20,158 bases of DNA from CAYSWF01 sp964562905 (GCA_964562905.1 CAZLVG010000013.1:1-20158), one strand, 5' to 3'; positions 8,321-14,681 are shown, counted from the first letter of the stretch. Translations and numbers: made by a program. Notes: generated by a model not told the origin, from the letters alone.

Positions 8321-9199
8321 TTACTTCAGACGGCAAGCGTGTATCTTGCCGCCGGTTCCTTCTATTACGGCCGGCCGTCCGCAGGACTTAAGCTGTCGGA
8401 TAAACTTTTGTCCGTCCCGGCCTCCGTCCAGCGCCTGGCGTGGCTCAAACAGCAGGCCGCGACTTTCAAATCCGTGCTGGGCTGTCCACCAGCCGGTCCT
8501 GTCCAATTCCGCGCTGGGTACATAGGGAGGATTGCTGATGATAAGATCGATGTTTTGGTCGGCCAGCGGCTCCAACATGTTTCCCGGCAGAAATTGTATT
8601 CTTTCTGCCAAGCCGTACAGATGCGCGTTCCGCTTGGCCGTGGCCAGGGCGGCCGGCGATATATCCGTGGCCGTAAAGCGCAGGCGCCAAGCGGGAATCT
8701 GGCGCCGCGCCAGCTCAAGAGCCAGAGTAATAATTACACACCCGCTACCGGTGCCAACGTCGGCTACGGATACCTGACTCTTTCGTTTGAGTAGTTCACC
8801 TATGGCCGGCAAAGATTTCTCCACCAGGCGCTCGGTGCTAGGGCGGGGGATGAGCACGCTTTGGTCTATTTTGAACTCGCGCCCGTAAAATTCCCAGTAA
8901 CCCAAAATGTATGCCAGTGGTTCGCCGCTCTGCCTGCGCCTGACCAACTCCTGGTACCTTTCTCGCTCCTGCGGGCTTAATCTCCCGTCGCCGTTGGCCA
9001 GAAGCCAGGCGGTTTCGGGCCGACCCAACGCGTGCAGCATCAGCCACTGCGCGTCCAGGCCGGGGGCGTCGGATGCGCCGGCTAACCGCCGCCGTGCCTG
9101 TATAATTGCCCATTTTATCCGGCCGTCGTTGGCCGGCCTGCTTCGTGACACCGCGGCTGCCGGCGGGCGATAATCACGGAATGAACATTTACCTATCAT
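8321..9199 (-). CDS. prmC: peptide chain release factor N5-glutamine methyltransferase
   Basis: PrmC (HemK) methylates the glutamine of the GGQ loop of release factors, using S-adenosylmethionine. The 292-residue product has the N-terminal recognition region (PLAYILGYWEFYGREFKI, 94-111, then LIPRPSTE), the SAM-binding motif DVGTGSG (147-153) and the catalytic NPPY (223-226). The ATG at 9199 overlaps the prfA stop by 11 nt, the usual tight coupling. It gives an N-terminal extension of about 25 residues, and a GTG at residue 17 (9151) is an alternative. The C-terminus (after FIRQL, residue 270) is short and unlike the usual end (a G-x-LxxEIG block), so the last strand may be truncated or divergent. 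Last gene of rpmE-prfA-prmC. Confidence 0.93.
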   Translation of the reverse strand: MIGKCSFRDYRPPAAAVSRSRPANDGRIKWAIIQARRRLAGASDAPGLDAQWLMLHALGRPETAWLLANGDGRLSPQERERYQELVRRRQSGEPLAYILGYWEFYGREFKIDQSVLIPRPSTERLVEKSLPAIGELLKRKSQVSVADVGTGSGCVIITLALELARRQIPAWRLRFTATDISPAALATAKRNAHLYGLAERIQFLPGNMLEPLADQNIDLIISNPPYVPSAELDRTGWWTAQHGFESRGLLFEPRQALDGGRDGQKFIRQLKSCGRPAVIEGTGGKIHACRLK

Positions 9200-10253
9200 C
9201 TTGCTGGCCGCGTTCACTTTTTTCCGCTTCCTGGAGAGACCGGAAAATGTTACCCATGTCTCCCTCCATAACTTTTTCAATGTTACTCCATGACTTTTTG
9301 ATACGGTGGTCCGTGACGCGGCCTTGCGGGTAGTTATAGGTGCGTATTTTTTCCGACCTGTCGCCGGTGCCTACTTGCGATTTGCGCTCACTGGCTTCTT
9401 GGAGACGGCGCTCCTCTTCTTGCTTATCTAACAGTTTGGCCCGCAGGACGCTCACAGCCTTAGCTTTATTTTTGTGCTGGCTTCTCTCTTCCTGCACGAC
9501 TACCACGGTGTTGCTAGGCAGGTGTGTTATTCTGACCGCGGAACTGGTCTTATTCACGTGCTGACCGCCGGCTCCGCTGGCGCGGAAAGTATCTATCCGC
9601 AGGTCTTCCGGCCGGAGGGTAATATCCGCCTCCTTCGCCTGCGGCAGAACCGCCACGGTGACTGTAGAGGTGTGTATACGCCCCTGTTTTTCAGTTTCGG
9701 GCACGCGTTGTACTCGGTGCACCCCCCGCTCGTATTTCAGGGTACCAAAGACATTCTTCCCATTTACTTCAGCTATTACCTCCTTAAAGCCTCCCTGTTC
9801 GCTCAGCGAGCTGTTTACGGTATGCGTCCGCCAGCCCTGTGCTTCGGTGTACCTGTTGTAGGCGCGGAACAGTTCAGCTGCGAATAAGGAAGCTTCCTCT
9901 CCGCCGGCGCCGGCCCGTAGTTCCAGCAATACGTTACGCACGTCGCGTGGATCACGCGGGGTTAACGCCTGCCGAACTTGTTCTTTTAGCAGCGCCAGCT
10001 CGCTCTCCAGCCTGGCCAGGTCCTGTAAAGCCAAGGACTTTAGCTCGCCCTTTTCTGTTTGTGACAACTCTCTTACCTCCCTAATCTCCCTTTTCACCCT
10101 TTCCTGCCGTTCCTTAAAGCCTAGCAGTTCTTTTACGCGCCTGTACTCTTCGGCCAGTTCGCGCATCCGGTCCGGCTGTCTAACTGCCGACTCGGCCATT
10201 TGCCGATCCAGTTCTTCTAGTTTATGTCTTAGCTGCCCTACCTGCGGCTCCAT
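9189..10253 (-). CDS. prfA: peptide chain release factor 1
   Basis: RF1 ends translation at UAA/UAG. The 354-residue length is standard. There is an N-terminal coiled coil (about 1-100), RAGAGGEEA, then the stop-codon recognition region. The RF1 PxT tripeptide is Pro-Glu-Thr (185-187, RVPETEKQGRIHTS). The peptidyl-hydrolysis motif GGQ is at 229-231 (GAGGQHVNKTSSAVRITH). The Arg-Ile-His-Thr context separates it from RF2, and there is no programmed frameshift. It starts 3 nt after the rpmE stop, without a Shine-Dalgarno, and overlaps prmC, which encodes the enzyme that methylates its GGQ. Confidence 0.96.
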   Translation of the reverse strand: MEPQVGQLRHKLEELDRQMAESAVRQPDRMRELAEEYRRVKELLGFKERQERVKREIREVRELSQTEKGELKSLALQDLARLESELALLKEQVRQALTPRDPRDVRNVLLELRAGAGGEEASLFAAELFRAYNRYTEAQGWRTHTVNSSLSEQGGFKEVIAEVNGKNVFGTLKYERGVHRVQRVPETEKQGRIHTSTVTVAVLPQAKEADITLRPEDLRIDTFRASGAGGQHVNKTSSAVRITHLPSNTVVVVQEERSQHKNKAKAVSVLRAKLLDKQEEERRLQEASERKSQVGTGDRSEKIRTYNYPQGRVTDHRIKKSWSNIEKVMEGDMGNIFRSLQEAEKSERGQQDDR

Positions 10254-10256
10254 CTA

Positions 10257-10535
10257 TCATATTTTTACGGCGGAGCCCCGCTGGTTTTTCTTTCTTGTCT
10301 TCTTCCGGTCAACTTTTGACTGTTCCGCCTTCTCGCTCTCCTGGAGGCGTCTTTTGAACCGATCGACCCGGCCGGCCACGTCCACTAGCTTTTGCTTCCC
10401 CGTGTAAAAGGGGTGGCAGCTGGAACACACCTCCACCTCCATGTCCTTCTGGGCAGAGCCGGTTTCAAAAGTACTCCCGCAAGAACAGGTAATAGCAGCC
10501 TGGCGGTAATACTTTGGATGTATTTTATCTTTCAT
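10257..10535 (-). CDS. rpmE: large ribosomal subunit protein bL31 (zinc form)
   Basis: bL31 bridges the ribosomal subunits. The 92-residue protein begins MKDKIHPKYY. It keeps the four zinc ligands (Cys17, Cys19, Cys37, Cys40) and the signature CHPFYTGKQKLVD (40-52). A long basic tail after residue 60 (RVDRFKRRL, then KKTRKKN) makes it longer than the usual ~70 residues. It is the first gene of the minus-strand operon with prfA and prmC. Its ATG lies eight bases after a perfect TATAAT, so its mRNA should be nearly leaderless. Confidence 0.95.
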   Translation of the reverse strand: MKDKIHPKYYRQAAITCSCGSTFETGSAQKDMEVEVCSSCHPFYTGKQKLVDVAGRVDRFKRRLQESEKAEQSKVDRKKTRKKNQRGSAVKI

Positions 10536-10543
10536 GTTTGCTG

Positions 10544-10572
10544 ATTATAGTCATTTTCCTTGATTTTCGCAA
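10544..10572 (-). promoter_or_regulatory. rpmE-prfA-prmC promoter
   Basis: On the minus strand TTGCGA (10572-10567), a 17-nt spacer and a perfect TATAAT (10549-10544). The -10 box ends eight bases before the rpmE ATG, leaving zero to two bases of leader. It is back-to-back with the rpsB promoter. Confidence 0.75.
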
Positions 10573-10588
10573 GTACCTGCGCTATGGT
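10560..10588 (+). promoter_or_regulatory. candidate rpsB-tsf promoter
   Basis: TTGATT (10560-10565), a 17-nt spacer and TATGGT (10583-10588), each 4/6. The start of transcription would fall three to four bases before the ATG at 10599. Its -35 box is one base from the -35 box of the divergent rpmE promoter, so the two may compete for polymerase or share regulation. Confidence 0.5.
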
Positions 10589-10598
10589 AAGGCTCACT

Positions 10599-11303
10599 AT
10601 GGTGAAAACGCCTGCTATCGCTGTGCCCAAGCTCGTTGACATGCTGGAGGCTGGTGTTCATTTCGGACACGAACGCAGCAAAAAAAACCCCGGTATGGAC
10701 GAGTACGTGTTCATGCTGCGCAACCGCATGGCTATTATTGATCTGGAAAAAACACACGCCGCTCTGGCCGCAGCGGCGGAATTCGTCTACGGAACCTGCC
10801 GGGATTCCAATAAGGAGATTCTGTTTGTGGGCACTAAGCGTCAGGCCAGAGAGATTGTCCGCAAATACGCCGAAAGTGTTGACATGCCCTATGTGACTAA
10901 GCGCTGGTTAGGAGGGACGCTGACTAATTTTTCCACCGTGTTAAAAAGTATTGAGAAGCTGGATGAGCTGAAGGGCGCCCTTGAAACACAAGCTATGGAA
11001 AAAATGACCAAGAAAGAGAAAGCGGTGCTGATCAAAGAAATTGGGCGCCTGGAAGATGTGCTGGAAGGCATTAAGAACTTGCGCAGACTGCCGGCGGCCG
11101 TAGTGGTGGTAGGATCACACGACGAAAAACTGGCCGTGCGCGAGGCAAAGAGAGTGAGCGTACCCGTAGTCGGTATTACTGACACCAACGCCGATCCCAC
11201 CGTGGTTGATTATCCCATCCCGGCTAACGACGACGCTATCCGGTCAATTGATCTGATCGTTGGTACTTTAACCAAAGCTATCCTTAAGGCCCGTCAGTCG
11301 TGA
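10599..11303 (+). CDS. rpsB: small ribosomal subunit protein uS2
   Basis: uS2 is a 30S platform protein. The 234-residue product has the family blocks MLEAGVHFGHERSKKNPGM, IDLEKTHAAL, FVGTKRQA, RWLGGTLTNF (near 105) and VGITDTNADP near the C-terminus. A coiled-coil segment with KEKAVLIKEIGRLEDVLEGI is the usual insertion. The ATG at 10599 is preferred over 10584 and the upstream TTG because the conserved N-terminus follows it and the candidate promoter overlaps the earlier codons. It ends in GTGA, overlapping the tsf start by four bases, so translation is coupled. Confidence 0.95.
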   Translation: MVKTPAIAVPKLVDMLEAGVHFGHERSKKNPGMDEYVFMLRNRMAIIDLEKTHAALAAAAEFVYGTCRDSNKEILFVGTKRQAREIVRKYAESVDMPYVTKRWLGGTLTNFSTVLKSIEKLDELKGALETQAMEKMTKKEKAVLIKEIGRLEDVLEGIKNLRRLPAAVVVVGSHDEKLAVREAKRVSVPVVGITDTNADPTVVDYPIPANDDAIRSIDLIVGTLTKAILKARQS

Positions 11304-11887
11304 CTTACGATCTACGACAGATAAGGGAACTGCGAAGCCGCACGGGCTGCGGCGTGGTTGATTGTAGAGAAGCCTTGGCTGAAGCGGGCGGTGACGTTGA
11401 AAAGGCCCTGGTTGTGTTGAGGAAGAGAGGTATGGCTAAGGCGGCCAGAAAGGCGGGGCGGGAGACTGGCGAAGGAACCATTGCCAGTTATGTGCACACT
11501 AACCATAAAGTAGCCGTGCTGGTAGCCTTGTTGTGCGAGACAGACTTTGTGGCCCGGAATGAGAAGTTCCGGTATCTGGCGCGTGACCTGGCGCTGCACA
11601 TTGCCGCCATGAACCCTGCCGCCGTAAGCCCCGACGACATTCCGGAAGGGCTTATACAAGAGGAAAGAGAGCTGGCCGAGGAGCAAGCTAAAGAGTCGGG
11701 CAAGCCGGAAGCCATACAGGCCAAGATGGTGGAGGGCAAGCTCAAAAAGTTCCGCGAGGAGCAGTCCTTGTTGACCCAGCCCTTTGTTAAAGATACCAAT
11801 AAAACCGTACGGGATCTTATTACCGAAGCTGTGCATGAACTGGGAGAAAATATATCAGTAGACCGGTTTTGCCGTCTGGATATTTAG
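11300..11887 (+). CDS. tsf: elongation factor Ts (short form)
   Basis: EF-Ts recharges EF-Tu with GTP. The 195-residue protein starts on GTG within the rpsB stop (GTGA). It has the N-terminal UBA-like domain with LRSRTGCGVVDCREAL (11-26) and the EF-Tu-contacting TDFVARNEKF (81-90). The C-terminus is short (DTNKTVRDLITEAVHELGENI), as in the Thermus-type form, not the ~280-residue E. coli form. No Shine-Dalgarno is seen, so translation probably depends on coupling to rpsB. No terminator directly follows; the structured repeat begins 25 nt downstream. Confidence 0.95.
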   Translation: MTYDLRQIRELRSRTGCGVVDCREALAEAGGDVEKALVVLRKRGMAKAARKAGRETGEGTIASYVHTNHKVAVLVALLCETDFVARNEKFRYLARDLALHIAAMNPAAVSPDDIPEGLIQEERELAEEQAKESGKPEAIQAKMVEGKLKKFREEQSLLTQPFVKDTNKTVRDLITEAVHELGENISVDRFCRLDI

Positions 11888-11912
11888 TGAAACGACAGGC
11901 AGTTTCTTCATG

Positions 11913-12028
11913 TAGAGGTAACATTTGCAAGGCCGCTATACTGGTGGCGGGTGCTGTCGCGTTCCCGCACCCCCGCGCCGCGCCACCCGTTTATTTAAAG
12001 AGCGGCATGGCATAAGGTAATATCTATA
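11913..12028. repeat. ~117-nt structured repeat, copy 2
   Basis: Second copy of the element at 3633-3751. GCCGCT (11932-11937) pairs with AGCGGC (12001-12006). The inner hairpin here is GCGGG...CCCGC, while copy 1 uses CGGGCC...GGCCCCG, so the loop sequence differs but pairing is kept. The outer blocks are almost identical between copies. This one is not directly upstream of a gene, which argues against a gene-specific leader and for a mobile or small-RNA element. Confidence 0.72.
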
Positions 12029-12085
12029 GTTGCTTACCGTTTACGACCAGCCCGCGCCGCGCGGCCGGGCGGATCATAAATTCAG

Positions 12086-12189
12086 CTCGACTTTCGCAGT
12101 TGAAACAATAAAATCGCTCAACAAAGCCGTTTCATATTTTTAGCGTTGGCCTAACAGAGCCATTAAGCTAGTGAACTGCGAAAGTCGAG
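12086..12189. mobile_element. 104-bp inverted-repeat (MITE-like) element
   Basis: CTCGACTTTCGCAGTT (12086-12101) and AACTGCGAAAGTCGAG (12174-12189) are perfect 16-bp inverted repeats flanking an AT-rich core with no gene. The shape fits a small non-autonomous transposable element or a large hairpin. No target duplication could be confirmed. Confidence 0.55.
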
Positions 12190-12421
12190 TTCAGGACTTA
12201 CGCGTCTAACCGTCCCTCATGGCGGCGACCGGAGGAGTGTGACCATCCCAGCCAAGCCTGCTTGTCATTGCGATCGAAGCGAAGCAAACCCGATGTAAAT
12301 GCATAATCGCACGAGATTGCATGTCTGCCGTGCTAGCGGCACAGGCAGGCATGCTTCGGCCTGTCCTTGGGGACGAGCCTCGCCATGACTTAGGTAAATG
12401 ACGAGACGCATAAGTCCTGAA
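12190..12421. mobile_element. 232-bp inverted-repeat (MITE-like) element
   Basis: TTCAGGACTTACGCGTC (12190-12206) and GACGCATAAGTCCTGAA (12405-12421) are 17-bp inverted repeats with one mismatch. The element abuts the 104-bp element exactly. Inside lies a decayed pair, GTCATTGCGATCGAAGCGAA (from 12264) and CGAGCCTCGCCATGAC (12374-12389). These resemble a widespread intergenic palindrome (GTCATTGCGA...TCGCAATGAC). No protein is encoded, so it would depend on a transposase elsewhere. Confidence 0.55.
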
Positions 12422-12444
12422 TTGATAAATTACCCATTTTGCCC

Positions 12445-12473
12445 TTGGCGGAGTGGCTGAAGGCTGCTACTAT
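12445..12473 (+). promoter_or_regulatory. candidate promoter of the TPR gene
   Basis: TTGGCG (12445-12450), a 17-nt spacer and TACTAT (12468-12473), both partial matches. The ATG at 12485 would follow a leader of about four bases. Only the spacing and near-leaderless layout support it. Confidence 0.35.
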
Positions 12474-12484
12474 TATTACTGAGA

Positions 12485-13690
12485 ATGCGCGCCATGCTGT
12501 ACGACATCCTTCCACCAATAGTTTTTTTCGCGTCCCTAGGGGGAGTGGTTTTCATTACCTCGAGGGTGGTGGCTAGATTGCGCCGTCAACGGACTGTAGC
12601 GCCTGCGAACATGGCCCGGTCGGCCAGGAACCTGGCGGCGCTAGTGGGTCCGAGTCAAAAAAGTGTTCACGTAATTGGCAGCCGCCTGGCGCTGGCTATA
12701 AACCTTCTGAACAAGCTGCTGCTGAAAGCGAAGCAAGTGGCGCTGTCTGCGCGCGGTTGGCCGTCAGGCCTGGTAAGGCTCACCAAGCGCCTTCGCCCTC
12801 GCGGCTTTTCAGTTCCAGTTCCTGCTCGTCTTCGTCGTCGTCGCGAAAAAACCACTCCCGTTACAGAGTCCGTTACAAAACCAAAAAAAGAAGAAGGGAA
12901 GTCGCCCTCCATCGCACGGGCGTCTGCCGCCGTTTTTCCCTTGCCTGGCCACTGGCGGAGCATTAGGCGAGGGGTTAGTGCCGGCTCACAGAAGATCAAG
13001 GGAGCTGTCAGCAGTATAGCTGCGCAGGCACCGCTTAGAAAAGCTAAGCCCGTTTTGCGTCTTACCAGCAGAAAAACGGGCGGGGGAGCGGAACCTGACA
13101 GCAAGGTTATCGGCACGCAACCGGAAGTTAGCCCTGCTGCGGACGCAACTTCACTACGGTCCGGCCGCCGGGCCGTGTCGGCCAGAGTGTCTCTTGATAA
13201 AATATTGTCTTCAAAACAAAGGGACAAAAAGAAAGCGTCGCCTCTTAAAAATGCCCGCAGGTATATCAAGGCGTGCCGTTACGCCAGCGCTGAAAAAACA
13301 CTGGTACCTTTTTTGGTAAAAAATCCCCGCCACGCTCGCGCTTACATGTTGTTAGGTCAGGCCGCGCTGGGCCGGCAGAACTGGGAGGAGGCGGCTGAAA
13401 TATTTGAGCAGGTTGTCACTATAGCCCCCGATACTAAAGATTGCTATACCTGCCTGGGTTATGCTCATTACAAAGCGGGCAACCTGACCAAGGCCATGGA
13501 GACTTTGAAGATTGCCCACGACGCCGATCCTGACAACGTGGTTATAATAAAAAGGCTTCTGGCCATTGCCCGCTGCATGGACAATGCGCCGCTGCAGCAC
13601 TCACTGTCCGCGCGCCTTAAAGAGCTGGAGCCGCTGCCAGTACGGAGAGTAAACAGAAAAAGCCATCAGCGAGCGGGTCAGCCGGCCTGA
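12485..13690 (+). CDS. membrane-anchored TPR-repeat protein
   Basis: A 401-residue protein of unknown specific function. Residues about 4-25 (LYDILPPIVFFASLGGVVF) form an N-terminal membrane anchor. A long basic, low-complexity linker (about 30-260) is rich in Arg, Lys, Ser and Pro. The C-terminal part (about 262-370) has tandem TPR-like helix pairs, for example HARAYMLLGQAALGRQNWEE and CYTCLGYAHYKAGNLTKAM. TPRs make protein-protein scaffolds, here probably on the cytoplasmic face. ATG 12485 and ATG 12494 are both possible starts. The stop is TGA. It stands alone between repeat clusters. Confidence 0.82.
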   Translation: MRAMLYDILPPIVFFASLGGVVFITSRVVARLRRQRTVAPANMARSARNLAALVGPSQKSVHVIGSRLALAINLLNKLLLKAKQVALSARGWPSGLVRLTKRLRPRGFSVPVPARLRRRREKTTPVTESVTKPKKEEGKSPSIARASAAVFPLPGHWRSIRRGVSAGSQKIKGAVSSIAAQAPLRKAKPVLRLTSRKTGGGAEPDSKVIGTQPEVSPAADATSLRSGRRAVSARVSLDKILSSKQRDKKKASPLKNARRYIKACRYASAEKTLVPFLVKNPRHARAYMLLGQAALGRQNWEEAAEIFEQVVTIAPDTKDCYTCLGYAHYKAGNLTKAMETLKIAHDADPDNVVIIKRLLAIARCMDNAPLQHSLSARLKELEPLPVRRVNRKSHQRAGQPA

Positions 13691-13694
13691 CGGG

Positions 13695-13735
13695 AAAAAG
13701 GGGTCAGGTACATTTTTCCATTTTTCCCTGACCCC
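13695..13735. repeat. REP-like hairpin, intact copy
   Basis: GGGGTCAGG (13700-13708) pairs with CCTGACCCC (13727-13735) across an 18-nt T-rich loop. The block AAAAAGGGGTCAGGTACATTTTTCC resembles end sequences of IS200/RAYT-type REP elements. A 25-nt version with two changes recurs at 13854-13878. It lies 10 nt after the TPR stop and may also terminate that transcript. Confidence 0.5.
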
Positions 13736-13788
13736 ATTAACATGACCCATTGACTACATTAACTGCTTGTCAACAGCGGAATTTGCGG

Positions 13789-13820
13789 TCCAGCGGGTAG
13801 GAAGCGAACCTACTTAAAAG
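13789..13820 (-). pseudogene. 3'-half relic of a tRNA-Tyr-like gene
   Basis: On the minus strand this reads as a tRNA 3' half. The variable-loop remnant TTTAA is followed by T-stem GTAGG, loop TTCGCTT, T-stem CCTAC, acceptor strand CCGCTGG and A73, then CC. It aligns base for base with the 3' half of the intact tRNA-Tyr 375 bp away (14165-14199), with about seven differences. The T-loop has lost the invariant A58, and the 5' half is replaced by a period-9 tandem repeat. It is most likely a dead duplicate or an integration scar. Confidence 0.6.
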
Positions 13821-13848
13821 GAAAAAGGGGAAAAAGGGGAAAAAGGGG
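13820..13848. repeat. period-9 tandem repeat
   Basis: GGAAAAAGG repeated three times plus two bases, in the stretch that replaces the missing 5' half of the tRNA relic. It probably arose by slippage in REP-like A/G-rich sequence. Confidence 0.7.
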
Positions 13849-13853
13849 TCAAG

Positions 13854-13878
13854 AAAAAGGGGGCAAGTACATTTTTCC
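13854..13878. repeat. REP-like terminal repeat, second copy
   Basis: A 25-nt block matching 13695-13719 except at two positions, in the same orientation. The downstream arm of the hairpin is absent, so this is a half element. The two copies bracket the tRNA relic. Confidence 0.5.
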
Positions 13879-13934
13879 TTCTGTTTTTACAGGATCGCAT
13901 AGTTAAGAATAAATGGGGCAAGCGGCAGAACGAC

Positions 13935-14102
13935 ATGCTTTTGGAGCAGTTTTACCACCCGATTTTCTCGTCCGGTCTCGTCTCGCGCCTGTATTTCATC
14001 CCCGACTGGCAATCAAGCGAAGGCGCCAGATGGGAACACCATTTAGGCCAGCGCCTGGGACTGCAGATTGTGTACCTTGAACCCGATTTTGTCACAGTTT
14101 AG
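13935..14102 (+). pseudogene. C-terminal fragment, nucleoside 2-deoxyribosyltransferase-like (DUF4406-like)
   Basis: An open frame of 55 codons from ATG 13935 to TAG, which also stays open upstream into REP-like sequence. It contains LYFIPDWQSSEGARWEHHLG and LGLQIVYLEPDF. The pattern resembles the last part of DUF4406 / nucleoside 2-deoxyribosyltransferase-like proteins (aD-x-x-LpGW-x-SrGA-x-xE followed by lGl-x-i). The N-terminal half of the domain is missing, so it is called a remnant truncated by the REP-like insertion. The family assignment is from memory of the motif and moderately sure. A good terminator follows. Confidence 0.45.
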
Positions 14103-14138
14103 CAGGCCTGGCTTCTTTTTTGTTCTTCCCACCGATCC

Positions 14139-14160
14139 CGCCGCCCTGGCGGCGTTTTCT
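14139..14160 (+). terminator. rho-independent terminator
   Basis: CGCCGC-CCTG-GCGGCG (14139-14154) is followed by TTTTCTT. It ends the transcript of the upstream gene fragment and lies just beyond the 3' end of the oppositely oriented tRNA-Tyr. Confidence 0.75.
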
Positions 14161-14164
14161 TAGG

Positions 14165-14237
14165 TCCAGGGAGTAGGAGTTGAACCTACCTAAAACGGTT
14201 TTACAGACCGTCGCCTAAGCCGCTCGGCCATCCCTGG
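14165..14237 (-). tRNA. tRNA-Tyr(GUA), archaeal/eukaryotic-type identity
   Basis: A complete 73-nt cloverleaf: acceptor CCAGGGA/TCCCTGG, D-stem GCC/GGC, anticodon stem ACGGT/ACCGT with loop CTGTAAA (anticodon GUA), five-base variable loop TTTAG, T-stem GTAGG/CCTAC, loop TTCAACT, discriminator A73. CCA is not encoded (CCT follows). Bacterial tRNA-Tyr is class II, with a long variable arm and G1-C72. This one has C1-G72 and a short variable loop, the identity used by archaeal and eukaryotic TyrRS. The matching TyrRS type is encoded 1.2 kb away. The D-arm looks more like bacterial Leu/Tyr D-arms, so the molecule may be of mixed origin. Confidence 0.93.
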
Positions 14238-14408
14238 CATGGGTTATATACAGGTTGTCTTTGACTATCAGATTTTAATATTTTACCCTATACTGTCAAT
14301 ACTTCCAGGAGCTCTTTGGAAGAAAAGGCTGATTTGGCTGCCTGCTTCGTACGTGCTCGGCGCGGATTTTAGTGGGGGCAGACGCGGGCGTGCCTCTGTT
14401 CGCTGTAG
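14238..14408. other. intergenic, no recognised feature
   Basis: Upstream flank of the minus-strand tRNA-Tyr. The first 75 bases are AT-rich and probably hold its promoter, for example TATTAAAATC-like sequence on the minus strand near 14277. No convincing -35/-10 pair or coding frame was found in the remainder. Confidence 0.3.
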
Positions 14409-14552
14409 ATGAATCTCGATTTGTCAGGGGAGTGGAGCGAGTATCAAGCCAGCTTAGCTTTCCACTTCGTCCGCCTGGAGGCAGGGGATTTAAGGGACAA
14501 GCAGCGGCATGCGATTTACTACTTGTTTCACGAAACTTCTCCTAGGGGTTAG
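14409..14552 (+). CDS. possible small protein, 47 residues
   Basis: ATG 14409 directly follows an in-frame TAG and opens a frame ending in TAG at 14552. The composition looks protein-like (GEWSEYQASLAFHFVRLEAG, then KQRHAIYYLFHETSP). No family is recognised and no Shine-Dalgarno or -10 box is clear. It contains AAGCCAGCTTAGCT (14446-14459), identical to the 5' edge of tRNA-Thr at 14565-14578, so the frame may be a by-product of a duplication or a fragment of a mobile-element gene. Confidence 0.3.
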   Translation: MNLDLSGEWSEYQASLAFHFVRLEAGDLRDKQRHAIYYLFHETSPRG

Positions 14553-14566
14553 AAGATGAGGTACAA

Positions 14567-14638
14567 GCCAGCTTAGCTCAGTGGTAGAGCAACACTTTTG
14601 TAAAGTGAAGGTCCCGAGTTCGAATCTCGGAGCTGGCT
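14567..14638 (+). tRNA. tRNA-Thr(UGU)
   Basis: A full cloverleaf of 72 nt: acceptor GCCAGCT/AGCTGGC, D-arm AGCTCAGTGGTAGAGC, anticodon arm ACACT-TTTGTAA-AGTGA (anticodon TGT; the 27-43 pair is A-A), five-base variable loop, T-arm CCGAG-TTCGAAT-CTCGG, discriminator T. CCA is not encoded. The G1-C72 and C2-G71 pairs fit threonine identity. Short copies of both gene edges occur nearby: the 5' edge at 14446-14459 and the 3' edge AGCTGGCTCC at 14687-14696. These may be scars of integration at this gene. Confidence 0.95.
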
Positions 14639-14658
14639 CCCGCAGATTAAGAATTTTA

Positions 14659-14681
14659 CCCAGCACCCTTGTGGTGCTGGG
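14659..14681 (+). terminator. strong hairpin after tRNA-Thr(UGU)
   Basis: CCCAGCACC (14659-14667) pairs perfectly with GGTGCTGGG (14673-14681) around CTTGT. No T-run follows (TCGACAG), so it may be a weak terminator or a processing structure. It lies 20 nt past the tRNA. Confidence 0.4.

Noticed and set aside
12440..12475. GGCGGAGTGGCTGAAGGC resembles the 5' part of tRNA-Ser/Leu
   Set aside because: No matching anticodon arm, variable arm or 3' acceptor strand follows; the stretch fits better as the promoter region of the TPR gene.
12667..13269. A 200-codon minus-strand frame
   Set aside because: It lies opposite the basic linker of the TPR protein and is explained by that gene's GC-rich codons; no family likeness.
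11285..13690. UGA recoding, as in some Patescibacteria
   Set aside because: rpsB and the TPR gene end in TGA at the natural protein ends, and no in-frame TGA interrupts any conserved gene.
13820..13848. Short tandem repeat as a CRISPR array
   Set aside because: The unit is 9 nt with no spacers, and no cas-like gene is present; no CRISPR array was seen anywhere in the window.
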